Part shown: one piece after another, positions 1 through 7,692 of the stretch | Layout of the letters: every line of letters starts with the position of its first letter | Position numbering within the stretch: position 1 is the first letter of the stretch | Assembly (NCBI GenBank): GCA_036322835.1 | Contig: AP027304.1 | Location: forward strand, 558,001 to 622,000 | Source of the DNA: Tenuifilaceae bacterium CYCD | GTDB taxonomy: Bacteria > Bacteroidota > Bacteroidia > Bacteroidales > Tenuifilaceae | Direction of reading: 5' to 3' | Length of the DNA: 64,000 nt | Notes under the pieces: model-generated | The model's database searches: none | Told to the model about the DNA's origin: nothing | What the model saw: only the letters and a program-made list of their open reading frames with translations | Program-made: the position numbers and the translations under genes

Positions 1-208
1 TCATATTATTGGCCAACCCTACTAACGTTTTATAAAGTGCCTTTTCTTCCTCTGAAAAATGCTTAGGCTTTATCTCTACCCCTAATGCGGCCTCCCTTAC
101 AAACCTTGATTGAGTTCTACCTGCATCTTTTGCCTTTCGCTTTATTAGGGCATTTTCAGCAAACGAAAGCCTTACTCTGAATATTTTTGTTCTTTTGACT
201 ACTGCCAT
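1..208 (-). CDS. MobC-like relaxosome protein (3' part cut by window start)
   Basis: The reverse strand reads 69 codons from an ATG at 208 without a stop before the window edge, so the C-terminal part is missing. It begins MAVVKRTKIFRVRLSFAENA and continues with a basic stretch and a SRFVREAALG segment, as in the ribbon-helix-helix accessory proteins (MobC/BfmC type) of Bacteroidota mobilizable elements. Such proteins bind oriT and help the relaxase, whose gene usually follows and would lie outside the window. The neighbouring TOPRIM and RepL-type genes fit this setting. Family assignment is by pattern only. Confidence 0.7.
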   Translation of the reverse strand, partial: MAVVKRTKIFRVRLSFAENALIKRKAKDAGRTQSRFVREAALGVEIKPKHFSEEEKALYKTLVGLANNM

Positions 209-333
209 TTTCTTAGTTCTTAATTTGCGAACGAAGTGAGCAAATCCATTTTCAAGCGAAGCGAGAAAATCGAGAAAGGCTTACAAAGCCACTATCTCGC
301 AGATACCCCTCCGCTACCTCCAAAGGAACGATT
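209..333. other. Intergenic region with short dyads; candidate oriT
   Basis: This stretch between the MobC-like and TOPRIM genes is noncoding. It holds an inverted repeat ATTTGC (223-228) / GCAAAT (240-245), related purine-rich segments around 252-277, and a small hairpin GGCTT-ACA-AAGCC (278-290). In mobilizable elements the transfer origin often lies directly upstream of mobC, so this is the best place for it here. No nic site can be identified by eye; the call is inference from position and dyads. Confidence 0.3.
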
Positions 334-1152
334 CTAGATAGAGTCATTTAGATCCTTGAAATCTGAATACCTGATAGACATATCTTCAACATAATCGACC
401 TCCAATCCTTTCAAATCTTTGCTTGCATTCTTCCCTGCATTATCATTGTCTAAATAGAGATAAACCTCTGGATAACTCAACATTAACTGCTTGCCCTTAC
501 TTAAGAATGAAAGTGTATTCAGAATCAAAAAATCTTGCCTACCAGAAAAAAAGAACGGACTTGAAAACCAAGACAAAAAATCTACAAACCCTTCGAAAAC
601 AAGCAGTTTTCCTGAATCGTTCTTTATCAGCGTAATATCCTTTGGAGTGCAAGAACTTTTGAAATATTTTGTCCTAAGTTCAAATCCTCCTGAATTATTT
701 TTGAATCCTATTGCATAATACCTTTTCTGATTAAGCAAGAATGTAACTTCATTGCAATAACTCTTTGCTATATCAATGTCAATTCTTCTTTGATTTAGAT
801 AGTTCAATAGATTTATGCTTGACAAATCTTTAACCTCAAGAATATTGATAGATGAATCCTCTGTATAATTTGTAAGACTATGGGATAGATGAGAGTAACT
901 TGATAATAATTTCAAAGCATCAGGGTAGTTCACTTTAAACATCATACAAACCAGTTTTATAATGTCACCGCCCTCCCCAATACCAAAGTCAAACCAAATG
1001 TTTTTATATCTATTTACCTTGAATGAGGCTGTCTTTTCTTCTCTTAGAGGTGATTTGTACCAATAATTAACACCTTGTATTGAATCCTTATCTATACCGT
1101 TCTTACTTAGAAACGATACAATATCTATTTGTTTTGCTTCCTTACAGTTCAT
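334..1152 (-). CDS. TOPRIM/CHC2-like primase-related protein of mobile element
   Basis: A 272-residue protein. Residues about 30-85 (YWYKSPLREEKTASFKV, then WFDFGIGEGGDII) match the CHC2 zinc-finger region of DnaG-type primases, but the zinc cysteines are absent. The C-terminal half has a TOPRIM-like core: LLVFEGFVDFLSW with the conserved Glu, then YLYLDNDNAGKNA with an Asp-x-Asp-like triad. Such proteins are standard cargo of Bacteroidota mobilizable elements, where they may prime the transferred strand. The ATG at 1152, 2 nt after the upstream repL stop, is preferred to the in-frame TTG at 1173. It is probably translationally coupled to repL. Confidence 0.8.
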   Translation of the reverse strand: MNCKEAKQIDIVSFLSKNGIDKDSIQGVNYWYKSPLREEKTASFKVNRYKNIWFDFGIGEGGDIIKLVCMMFKVNYPDALKLLSSYSHLSHSLTNYTEDSSINILEVKDLSSINLLNYLNQRRIDIDIAKSYCNEVTFLLNQKRYYAIGFKNNSGGFELRTKYFKSSCTPKDITLIKNDSGKLLVFEGFVDFLSWFSSPFFFSGRQDFLILNTLSFLSKGKQLMLSYPEVYLYLDNDNAGKNASKDLKGLEVDYVEDMSIRYSDFKDLNDSI

Positions 1153-1154
1153 AT

Positions 1155-1727
1155 TTACAATTCTTTTGGCCAAATGGATAATTGGTGCTGGTCTGTGTTT
1201 ATCAAATTCCTTTTCTTCCGCTTAACATATGAATCAGCAAACGTGATTCTATCGCCATTAAAAACTACCAAAGGATTTATATAATACTTGTATGGATTTT
1301 TTGACCTCGCAATAATTCCTTGGTTAACCAAACAAGACAATCCTGTTCTAATAATATTATTAGCGGAATAGCCTGTAAACGTCTTAGCTTCATCAAAGTC
1401 TATATAGAACATATCTTTGTTAGGAATAACACATTTTGTAAGGATATACCCAAAAACCTTCATTGCCGCTTTATTCAAATCGTAAAATGCAGCAAATCGG
1501 CTTAAGTAGACTTTAACAAACAAACTTTCATCAACCTCAATCGTTCTTAAAAATGCACTGTGCCCAATTACCTCCCCGTTGTCATTTATTACCTGATTTA
1601 AAACGGTTTTACTTCCCTTCACAAAAACTTTTTTCTTTATCGAATGATCATTGATTTCTTGAATGGCATTTTCCATAAATGGATTCTCATCATATTCTGG
1701 AAAATTGTTTAAGGGAATGTATTTCAT
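1155..1727 (-). CDS. RepL-like replication initiator
   Basis: A 190-residue protein resembling the RepL replication proteins of small plasmids. The middle part (about residues 75-160) has a winged-helix pattern: FYDLNKAAMKVFGYIL, a YIDFDEAKTFTGYS segment, then YKYYINPLVVFNGDR, the typical RepL ending before a basic tail. A 190-residue length is normal. Its presence suggests the integrated element can replicate after excision or is related to a plasmid. It lies directly upstream of the TOPRIM gene with a 2-nt gap, and the dyad-rich region 1807-1872 upstream could hold its promoter or replication site. Confidence 0.7.
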   Translation of the reverse strand: MKYIPLNNFPEYDENPFMENAIQEINDHSIKKKVFVKGSKTVLNQVINDNGEVIGHSAFLRTIEVDESLFVKVYLSRFAAFYDLNKAAMKVFGYILTKCVIPNKDMFYIDFDEAKTFTGYSANNIIRTGLSCLVNQGIIARSKNPYKYYINPLVVFNGDRITFADSYVKRKKRNLINTDQHQLSIWPKEL

Positions 1728-1806
1728 ACGAATACCTTTTTAGTTTAAAAATGATACCTTAAGCGAAACTTGTTATTACCTGTTAAGTAACTTTCCTTAT
1801 TAAAAT

Positions 1807-1872
1807 AGATACTTATAGAATATCAATCACATACCTACAAAGTATCTAGTAGATACTTTTGGTATATTGATA
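1807..1872. promoter_or_regulatory. Nested dyad with AGATACTT repeats upstream of repL
   Basis: AAGTATCT (1840-1847) and AGATACTT (1851-1858) form a perfect dyad with a 3-nt centre. A further copy of AGATACTT lies at 1807-1814. Outer arms TATCAAT (1821-1827) and ATTGATA (1866-1872), with ATACC/GGTAT inside them, extend the symmetry. The region separates the HTH gene from repL, so it may be an iteron-like RepL site or an operator for the HTH protein. Confidence 0.5.
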
Positions 1873-1881
1873 ATAAAGTAA

Positions 1882-2181
1882 TTAAGACTTCTTCTTCTTA
1901 TCTTCTTTATTACCTTTTTTAATAAGATCTATGATTTCGCTTCTTAGGAAGAATAGACTATCGTTGATGTAATAGCCCTTTATTATATTATCATCCATCC
2001 AATTGTAGATTGTTTGTTTGGATTTTTTGAGGAGTTTACATACGTCATCCATTACAAGAACATCATCCTCCTTTTCTTTAGAAGGGCTTTCTTTTTCTAA
2101 TTCTTCTCTAACTACCTCCTTGGTAATTTTCCGGTGTTTTTCCCAAAAATCATTCGGGTTTACAATAATTATGTTTTCCAT
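1882..2181 (-). CDS. Excisionase/MerR-type helix-turn-helix protein
   Basis: A 99-residue protein. A charged N-terminal half (EEL-EKESPSKEKEDD) leads to VMDDVCKLLKKSKQTIYNW, a HTH_17 (excisionase-type) helix-turn-helix, followed by a short wing (IIKGYYINDSLFFLRSEI) and a lysine tail. Proteins of this type in Bacteroidota mobile elements act as excision factors or local repressors. A 10-bp dyad lies immediately before its start codon and could be an autoregulatory operator. No integrase is adjacent. Confidence 0.75.
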   Translation of the reverse strand: MENIIIVNPNDFWEKHRKITKEVVREELEKESPSKEKEDDVLVMDDVCKLLKKSKQTIYNWMDDNIIKGYYINDSLFFLRSEIIDLIKKGNKEDKKKKS

Positions 2182-2210
2182 TTTTGTACTGCATTATGAA
2201 CAGTACAAAA
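2182..2210. promoter_or_regulatory. Perfect 10-bp dyad abutting the HTH start codon
   Basis: TTTTGTACTG (2182-2191) and CAGTACAAAA (2201-2210) are perfect inverted repeats with a 9-nt spacer. They end one base before the ATG of the HTH gene (2179-2181). Position and symmetry suggest an operator for autoregulation or an RNA hairpin controlling initiation. Confidence 0.5.
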
Positions 2211-2262
2211 AAAGGACTTCGTTGAACCAAAAGAAATCAATTTCAGACCTGAAAAAAAATAT

Positions 2263-3081
2263 TTAAAAATTTTTTTGACCTATTTTGGTCTTAAGGGATT
2301 CTATTAACTTCTGAGCATTGTTGAAACGATGCCATGCTTTATCTAATTCTTTATAGATTTTTTCAACATTTTCCTTTTCAGACTTTTTCAAGTCTTTCTT
2401 ATCAAGGAGATCATCATAAAGAATTTTGTCTATCAAATTAAATCTTGTTTCATTATTCACTAACTCCTTCGGACCAACCCTCAGGATTGAAGCAACTAAT
2501 AATCTTGATTCCTCGTCCTTTTGGGTTGTTTTCAATTCATCGACTATTAACCTCAAACATAAATATTTTTCTAATGATGCCGGGTCATCCTTTCGTGGTT
2601 TTGATATTTCAATGGAAACAAGTTCATGATATCGTTTTAGATAAGCTATTCGTTCAGAAAAATAAATACTATCAATATTCAAAATCATATCTTTGACCTC
2701 ATTGTATTCAAAAGGATAATTCTTAATCTTCTCTCTCACCCAAAATACCCTATCATTTAAAGCGTCAATATCCTCAAAATCGGGAATTCTTATGTAACGA
2801 AACACAATTAACAAATAGATAAAAAAGAAAATGGAATACAGCACAATGTATTCAAACAAATCAGCATCATTCTTAATAAAAATGTAATAGTAAAAAGATC
2901 CAACCAAAAAAATTAGAAAAACAACTTCCGATATCAAAATGTATAAATACTTATTTCTAATACCTGTATAAGTACTTTTAATGAGAGAGAATAGAGGATG
3001 ATTGGAGGTATTATTTTGAAGATTACTCTCTAATCGAACGATATATTCATTCAAAAAGGAATCGAAACTAAGTTTTCTCAT
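2263..3081 (-). CDS. Unrecognised two-TM membrane protein of the mobile element
   Basis: A 272-residue protein I do not recognise. After about 45 soluble residues come two strongly hydrophobic segments, YILISEVVFLIFLVGSFYYY and IVLYSIFFFIYLLIVF, separated by a short KNDADLFEY loop. The long C-terminal part is charged, helical and probably cytoplasmic, ending in a coiled-coil-like lysine/glutamate stretch. The ATG at 3081 is chosen over the in-frame TTG at 3135. It occupies the tRNA-proximal slot where integrases of such elements often sit, but shows no tyrosine-recombinase motif. Confidence 0.55.
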   Translation of the reverse strand: MRKLSFDSFLNEYIVRLESNLQNNTSNHPLFSLIKSTYTGIRNKYLYILISEVVFLIFLVGSFYYYIFIKNDADLFEYIVLYSIFFFIYLLIVFRYIRIPDFEDIDALNDRVFWVREKIKNYPFEYNEVKDMILNIDSIYFSERIAYLKRYHELVSIEISKPRKDDPASLEKYLCLRLIVDELKTTQKDEESRLLVASILRVGPKELVNNETRFNLIDKILYDDLLDKKDLKKSEKENVEKIYKELDKAWHRFNNAQKLIESLKTKIGQKNF

Positions 3082-3133
3082 GTTGACTTTTTTGAATAAA
3101 AATAAGTCAATCCTGAAAAATCTCCAAAACAAC

Positions 3134-3155
3134 AATTAGCACCTAATTAGCACCT
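3134..3155. repeat. Tandem duplicate of AATTAGCACCT
   Basis: Two perfect adjacent 11-bp copies (3134-3144 and 3145-3155) lie between the element's last gene and the tRNA-Leu terminator. Short direct repeats near an integration boundary can be recombinase arm-binding sites. That role is speculative, as no integrase or second attachment site is visible. Confidence 0.4.
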
Positions 3156-3166
3156 ATAAAAACAGA

Positions 3167-3190
3167 AAAGCCTCGATTTCTCGAGGCTTT
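3167..3190 (-). terminator. Intrinsic terminator of the tRNA pair
   Basis: Perfect 10-bp arms AAAGCCTCGA (3167-3176) and TCGAGGCTTT (3181-3190) with a 4-nt loop. It lies 3 nt past the tRNA-Leu discriminator base on the minus strand and is followed by T-rich sequence in that direction. Confidence 0.8.
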
Positions 3191-3193
3191 CCG

Positions 3194-3278
3194 TACCCGG
3201 GGCGGGACTTGAACCCGCACAGCCGCAATGGCCACAGGATTTTAAGTCCTGCGTGTCTACCAGTTCCACCACCCGGGC
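3194..3278 (-). tRNA. tRNA-Leu(UAA)
   Basis: An 85-nt cloverleaf on the minus strand. Acceptor arm GCCCGGG pairs with CCCGGGT (one G-U), the anticodon loop is CTTAAAA (anticodon TAA), a long variable arm is typical of tRNA-Leu, and the T-loop is GTTCAAGTC. CCA is not encoded. tRNA-Leu 3' ends are known integration targets for Bacteroidota mobilizable elements, and the mobile genes lie on its 3' side. Confidence 0.95.
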
Positions 3279-3298
3279 GTTTGCTGTTTTAAACTTTA

Positions 3299-3326
3299 AA
3301 AGTTCAAAGTACCAACTTTGAACTTT
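3299..3326. other. 12-bp hairpin between the two tRNA genes
   Basis: AAAGTTCAAAGT (3299-3310) and ACTTTGAACTTT (3315-3326) are perfect inverted repeats with a 4-nt loop. The hairpin lies in the spacer between tRNA-Gly and tRNA-Leu and could aid processing of a joint transcript or act as a weak terminator. Confidence 0.5.
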
Positions 3327-3337
3327 CTAAGAACTTG

Positions 3338-3410
3338 AGCGGAAGACGAGACTCGAACTCGCGACCCTAACCTTGGCAAGGTTATGCTCTACCAACTGAG
3401 CTACTTCCGC
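3338..3410 (-). tRNA. tRNA-Gly(GCC)
   Basis: A 73-nt cloverleaf on the minus strand: acceptor GCGGAAG / CTTCCGC with discriminator U, anticodon loop TTGCCAA (GCC), T-loop GTTCGAGTC. CCA is not encoded. It is upstream of tRNA-Leu in the same orientation and probably co-transcribed with it. Confidence 0.95.
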
Positions 3411-3540
3411 CTTTTGTTTTGGTGATGCAAAAATATACCATTTCTCAATATCTGCAAATAAAATTATCAGATTTTTTAAGAAAAATATTTGCTTCAACTG
3501 AAAAATGCTGAAAAAGAAGACCTAACAATAAACGGCAAAA

Positions 3541-4617
3541 CTACAACCACGACTTTAGTTCCATAGCAATAAACTCCGAAGCTTTGCCATCGCCATAAAG
3601 ATTCTTACTAAAATCTGATTTCTTAGATATCATTGCGCTATAAGAACTGTAAAGCGTCTCCGATGATGATCCACATAGCAGATTAAAACCATTCTCTACC
3701 AATTCTACCCATTCGGTCTGTTCGCGCATTGTTACGCAGTGTTTTTTAAAGAAGAATGCTTCTTTCTGAACTCCACCGCTATCGGTAATAACAAGAGAAC
3801 AAGCGTTGAGCAGTGAAATCATATCAAAATACCCTACGGGATCGATAATTTTAAATTCAGGAACAATATGATGATTCGAAAGTATTTTTCGGGTTCGCGG
3901 ATGTAACGGCACCACGACCATCGTTTCGGAATTAATACGATTTAATCCATCAATAATTCCTCTCAAATTATCAACATTATCAGTATTCTCCTGACGGTGA
4001 ATTGTGGCAAGCACAAATCTTGGGGGTAAAGAGAGATCAAAATTAATTGTTGAAGTTTTTCGAGCCTTTTCGATATAGTAGTATGCCGCATCCTGCATTA
4101 CATCGCCATTCTTCACGATTTTGGACTGAAAATTATCGAAACCTTCATTCTTTAGGTTTTTTATTGCAGCATCGGTTGGACAAAAAAGTAAATCCGAAAT
4201 TCGATCAGTTAGGATTCGGTTAATCTCCTCGGGCATATCCATGTTGAATGAGCGCAACCCCGCCTCGACATGCACCACACGAATATGTAGTTTTTTTGCC
4301 ACCAGGGCTCCTGCCAATGTTGAGTTTGTATCGCCATAAACCATAACTGCCGAAGGCTTCTCGTCTATCATTATCTTTTCAAGAGACTCCATCATCCTAC
4401 CGGTCATTGCACCATGCCCCAAACTGTTAATCTCAAGATTATATGCCGGCTCGGGGATTTCCATTTCGCGGAAAAACACTTCTGACATATTATCATCGAA
4501 ATGTTGACCAGTATGCACTATCAACTCCGAAATCCCGTACTTGCTAAGCTGACGGCTCACCGCAGCCGCTTTAATAAATTGTGGACGAGCCCCAACAACA
4601 GTAAGTATTTTGCTCAT
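3541..4617 (-). CDS. wecB: UDP-N-acetylglucosamine 2-epimerase (non-hydrolysing)
   Basis: A 358-residue cytoplasmic enzyme interconverting UDP-GlcNAc and UDP-ManNAc, which supplies ManNAc-type sugars for surface polysaccharide. It shows the family start (VVGARPQFIKAA), VVHVEAGLRSFNMDMPEE with catalytic-region Glu and His, the central ATIHRQENTDN segment, and VITDSGGVQKEAFF near the C-terminus that binds the UDP moiety. Length is typical. It begins 3 nt after the stop of the upstream glycosyltransferase, so the two form an operon, consistent with glycan assembly. No other polysaccharide genes are nearby. Confidence 0.93.
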   Translation of the reverse strand: MSKILTVVGARPQFIKAAAVSRQLSKYGISELIVHTGQHFDDNMSEVFFREMEIPEPAYNLEINSLGHGAMTGRMMESLEKIMIDEKPSAVMVYGDTNSTLAGALVAKKLHIRVVHVEAGLRSFNMDMPEEINRILTDRISDLLFCPTDAAIKNLKNEGFDNFQSKIVKNGDVMQDAAYYYIEKARKTSTINFDLSLPPRFVLATIHRQENTDNVDNLRGIIDGLNRINSETMVVVPLHPRTRKILSNHHIVPEFKIIDPVGYFDMISLLNACSLVITDSGGVQKEAFFFKKHCVTMREQTEWVELVENGFNLLCGSSSETLYSSYSAMISKKSDFSKNLYGDGKASEFIAMELKSWL

Positions 4618-4620
4618 ATT

Positions 4621-5925
4621 CTACTTTTGCTCAATAATTTTAATAATCTTTCCTGACAAATTTTTCCGGGAGTATTCCTCTATATTCCCAGTTTTAGGGA
4701 AAAGCTTACTCTCCTTATAATCACCATAAAATTTGGCAATAACTTGCTTTGCTTTTTCAACATCGGAGTAGCCAACCATCTCCCCTACTCCGGTTTGATG
4801 TAAAATATCGCTGAGATTTCCATTGCTTGGGCCTACCCCAAAAATAACCCTTCCAGAGCCTAAGTACTCAAAGAATTTTCCTGTTAATATTCCTACTGCA
4901 TTTGGAGTATTGTTTACCACAAGGAGCAAAACCTGCGATTGTTTCTGCAACGCAATTGCTTCGCTATGCTGCAAAAACTCGACATGTTCAAAAAACTGAG
5001 TTAGATTTAGCCGGCTTAACGACTCCCGAACAGAGAAGTCAATCTGTCCAACCAACCTTATCATCAAATCATCCTTAAATGATGGAATTTCTGCAACCAA
5101 TTCGGACAGCGCTTTCCAGAGTACCTCAGGATTACGAGAGGCGCTTAGCGTGCCGACGTGGGCAATGCTAAACTTTTTATCTAAAACGACCTCTCCCTTG
5201 GAAACCTCATCTTCGTCGAAGCCATTTGTAACAACCTCTATTTGTTTTGGATTCAAATGCAAATATTCATTCTTCATCTGCTCCGATACAACTAGAATTG
5301 CATCGGCTGAACGAATTACTTTTTTCTCCAAGCGATGATGTATTCTATCGGCAATAAAGGTGAGTTTAAGTTCCCTATAAAAATCGATATTGGTCCATGG
5401 ATCCCTAAAATCAGCAATCCATTTGATATTTAATCGTTTTTTTAGCCTAAGCCCAATCAGATGCATAGAATGCGGAGGCCCAGTGGTTATTACAGCCTCA
5501 ACATTGTTCTGCTTTATATAACTCTCAAGCCTCTGAACAGATGGGCGAATCCAGAACACACGAGGGTCTGGAATTAAAAGATTTCCCCGCAACCAAACCA
5601 TAAATCCATGTAGAAATCCTTTTTTCTTACCCTGCGAAACAAAGCTAACACCGATCTTTTGATTCCGTTTTCCAGTGATAAACTTATAAATACTATACGG
5701 TTCCCAAATTCTAGTTTTAATTACTTCAAGATTTTCAGGGATATCTGTGAGCAATGATTGATCCTCGGCTGGTGCTTCAGGATTTTCAGGCGTATAGATT
5801 ATAGGTTCCCAGCCATAGTTCCTAAAATACTTTACAAATTTCAACCACCTAAAAACGCCTGCTCCGCCTGAGGGTGGCCAGTAATACGTGACTACTAATA
5901 CTCGTTTCGTGCCCTTTTGCTCCAT
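4621..5925 (-). CDS. Glycosyltransferase, GT4-like
   Basis: A 434-residue GT-B-fold glycosyltransferase. The N-terminal half carries VVTYYWPPSGGAGVFRWLKF, a typical glycine-rich acceptor-side loop. WIADFRDPW occurs near residue 175, and the C-terminal half has SIAHVGTLSASRNPEVLW and a KFFEYLGSGRVIFGVGP region for nucleotide-sugar binding. The sugar and acceptor cannot be told from sequence. The ATG at 5925 (MEQKGTKR) is preferred over an in-frame TTG at 5937. It is the first gene of the pair with wecB. Confidence 0.85.
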   Translation of the reverse strand: MEQKGTKRVLVVTYYWPPSGGAGVFRWLKFVKYFRNYGWEPIIYTPENPEAPAEDQSLLTDIPENLEVIKTRIWEPYSIYKFITGKRNQKIGVSFVSQGKKKGFLHGFMVWLRGNLLIPDPRVFWIRPSVQRLESYIKQNNVEAVITTGPPHSMHLIGLRLKKRLNIKWIADFRDPWTNIDFYRELKLTFIADRIHHRLEKKVIRSADAILVVSEQMKNEYLHLNPKQIEVVTNGFDEDEVSKGEVVLDKKFSIAHVGTLSASRNPEVLWKALSELVAEIPSFKDDLMIRLVGQIDFSVRESLSRLNLTQFFEHVEFLQHSEAIALQKQSQVLLLVVNNTPNAVGILTGKFFEYLGSGRVIFGVGPSNGNLSDILHQTGVGEMVGYSDVEKAKQVIAKFYGDYKESKLFPKTGNIEEYSRKNLSGKIIKIIEQK

Positions 5926-5990
5926 ATAAAATGACAATGAAGTCCAAAGATAACTACTTTAAATGTGCCGAAACACAAAATAAATTAAAA

Positions 5991-6020
5991 AAGCCCCACC
6001 GTATAGAATTGATGGGGCTT
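5991..6020 (-). terminator. Terminator after the acyl-CoA carboxylase operon
   Basis: AAGCCCCA (5991-5998) and TGGGGCTT (6013-6020) form an 8-bp stem with a 14-nt loop. On the minus strand the stem is followed by a T-rich run. It lies just downstream of the carboxyltransferase stop. Confidence 0.75.
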
Positions 6021-6039
6021 AAAACCATTAGTAAAAATG

Positions 6040-7581
6040 TTACAGCACAATATTTCCATGCTTGCGCGGGGGATTCTGCAAACTCTTGCTACGCGTCATT
6101 TCTAACGCTTGCACTAACTTATAGCGTGTTTGACGTGGAAAAATAACCTCATCAATATATCCCAACTCGGCGGCTCTATAGGGGTTTGCAAACTTATCGC
6201 GATAATCATCTATCAATTCCTGACGACTCGATTCGTTATCAATTTTATTACGGTATAGTATGTTTACTGCGCCTTCGGGCCCCATTACCGCAATTTCAGC
6301 GGTGGGGTAAGCAAAATTTACGTCGGAGCCAACATGCTTACTCGACATTACACAATACGCTCCACCATAAGCTTTGCGTGTAATAAGCGCAATTTTGGGC
6401 ACAGTTGCCTCGGAATACGCGTAAAGCAATTTTGCCCCATGCCTGATAATTCCATTCGATTCCTGATTAATACCCGGCAAAAATCCAGGAACATCGACAA
6501 ACGTAACCAGCGGAATGTTGAACGCATCGCAAAATCGAATAAAGCGTGCCGCCTTAACCGATGCATCAATATCTAAAACTCCGGCAAAATGTGCTGGCTG
6601 ATTTGCCACAATCCCAATACTGTTGCCGGCAATTCGAGCAAAACCAACAACTATATTCTTTGCATACATAGGTTGAACTTCAAGAAAGTTCTTATCGTCA
6701 ACCACAGTTGTAATAAGTTCTTTGATGTCGTAAGGTTTATTGGGATCGGCAGGAATTAAACTTTGCAGCGATTCATCCTCCCGCATGATATCGTCGGTTG
6801 TAGGAACAATAGGAGGATCCTCCATATTATTGTCGGGGAGAAAACTCATCAACTCACGAATTAGCATTAAAGCCTGCTCATCGTTTTCGGCAAAGAAATG
6901 AGCCACGCCACTTCGGGCATTGTGAGTAATTGCTCCGCCTAATTCCTCCTTCGAAACCTCCTCGTGGGTTACGGCCTTTATTACCTCGGGTCCTGTTACA
7001 AACATGTAACTCGAATCCTTTACCATCACTATAAAATCGGTAAGTGCAGGCGAATAAACAGCCCCTCCAGCGCAAGGTCCCATTATACAAGTAATTTGAG
7101 GGATTACCCCAGAACTCTTCACATTATTATGGAAGATTTCGGCATAGCCCGCCAAACTCTGAACGCCTTCCTGAATTCGGGCTCCTCCAGAATCATTTAA
7201 TCCTAGTATAGGAGCACCCATTTTTATGGCCAGTTGCTGTAGTTTGATAATCTTATCGGCATTGGCGCGGCTAAGCGTTCCTCCAAATACTGTAAAATCG
7301 TAGGCATAAACATAAACCAACCGATCATCGATTTTACCATAGCCAGTAACAATACCATCGCCAGCAATTTTATGATCGGCCATGCCAAAATCGATGCTGC
7401 GATGGGTTACAAACTTATCGAACTCGTTAAAGGTTCCCGGATCGAGAAGTTCAACAATACGTTCGCGGGCAGTTTTCTTACCAGAATCATGCTGTTTAGC
7501 AACTCTATCTGCCCCTCCAGCCTCATCGGCCAATTTATTTCTTCGTTCTAATTCTTCGTATAGTTCGTCTAAGGTTTTCAT
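6040..7581 (-). CDS. Acyl-CoA carboxylase, carboxyltransferase subunit (PccB/MmdA type)
   Basis: A 513-residue carboxyltransferase moving CO2 between carboxybiotin and an acyl-CoA. Two crotonase-like halves are visible. The N-terminal one has LNDSGGARIQEGVQSLAGY and GPCAGGAVYSPALTDF. The C-terminal one has FVDVPGFLPGINQESNGIIR and KAYGGAYCVM. The length fits propionyl-CoA carboxylase beta or methylmalonyl-CoA decarboxylase alpha. Because a biotin carboxylase is in the same operon, ATP-dependent carboxylation (propionyl- or acetyl-CoA) is more likely than the Na+-pumping decarboxylase, whose membrane beta subunit is absent. It is last in the operon BC-BCCP-CT; the gap to BCCP carries a REP-like repeat. 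Confidence 0.9.
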   Translation of the reverse strand: MKTLDELYEELERRNKLADEAGGADRVAKQHDSGKKTARERIVELLDPGTFNEFDKFVTHRSIDFGMADHKIAGDGIVTGYGKIDDRLVYVYAYDFTVFGGTLSRANADKIIKLQQLAIKMGAPILGLNDSGGARIQEGVQSLAGYAEIFHNNVKSSGVIPQITCIMGPCAGGAVYSPALTDFIVMVKDSSYMFVTGPEVIKAVTHEEVSKEELGGAITHNARSGVAHFFAENDEQALMLIRELMSFLPDNNMEDPPIVPTTDDIMREDESLQSLIPADPNKPYDIKELITTVVDDKNFLEVQPMYAKNIVVGFARIAGNSIGIVANQPAHFAGVLDIDASVKAARFIRFCDAFNIPLVTFVDVPGFLPGINQESNGIIRHGAKLLYAYSEATVPKIALITRKAYGGAYCVMSSKHVGSDVNFAYPTAEIAVMGPEGAVNILYRNKIDNESSRQELIDDYRDKFANPYRAAELGYIDEVIFPRQTRYKLVQALEMTRSKSLQNPPRKHGNIVL

Positions 7582-7627
7582 TAGCTGTAAGATTTTAAAA
7601 TCTAAATGTTAACTCATACATAACCTA

Positions 7628-7674
7628 TCATTCCAAAACGTATTGAGATTTTTCGCTACGCTCAAAATGACAAG
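7628..7674. repeat. REP-like dispersed repeat (TTGTCATTTTGAGCG type)
   Basis: The minus strand of 7645-7674 reads TTGTCATTTTGAGCGTAGCG followed by AAAAATCTC. The same family appears as an inverted pair at 28366-28437. It sits inside an operon, between the BCCP and carboxyltransferase genes. Similar TCATTnTGAGCG...AATCTC units are dispersed extragenic repeats in many Bacteroidota. Confidence 0.65.
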
Positions 7675-7692
7675 AGTTAAGAATGCTAAAGG

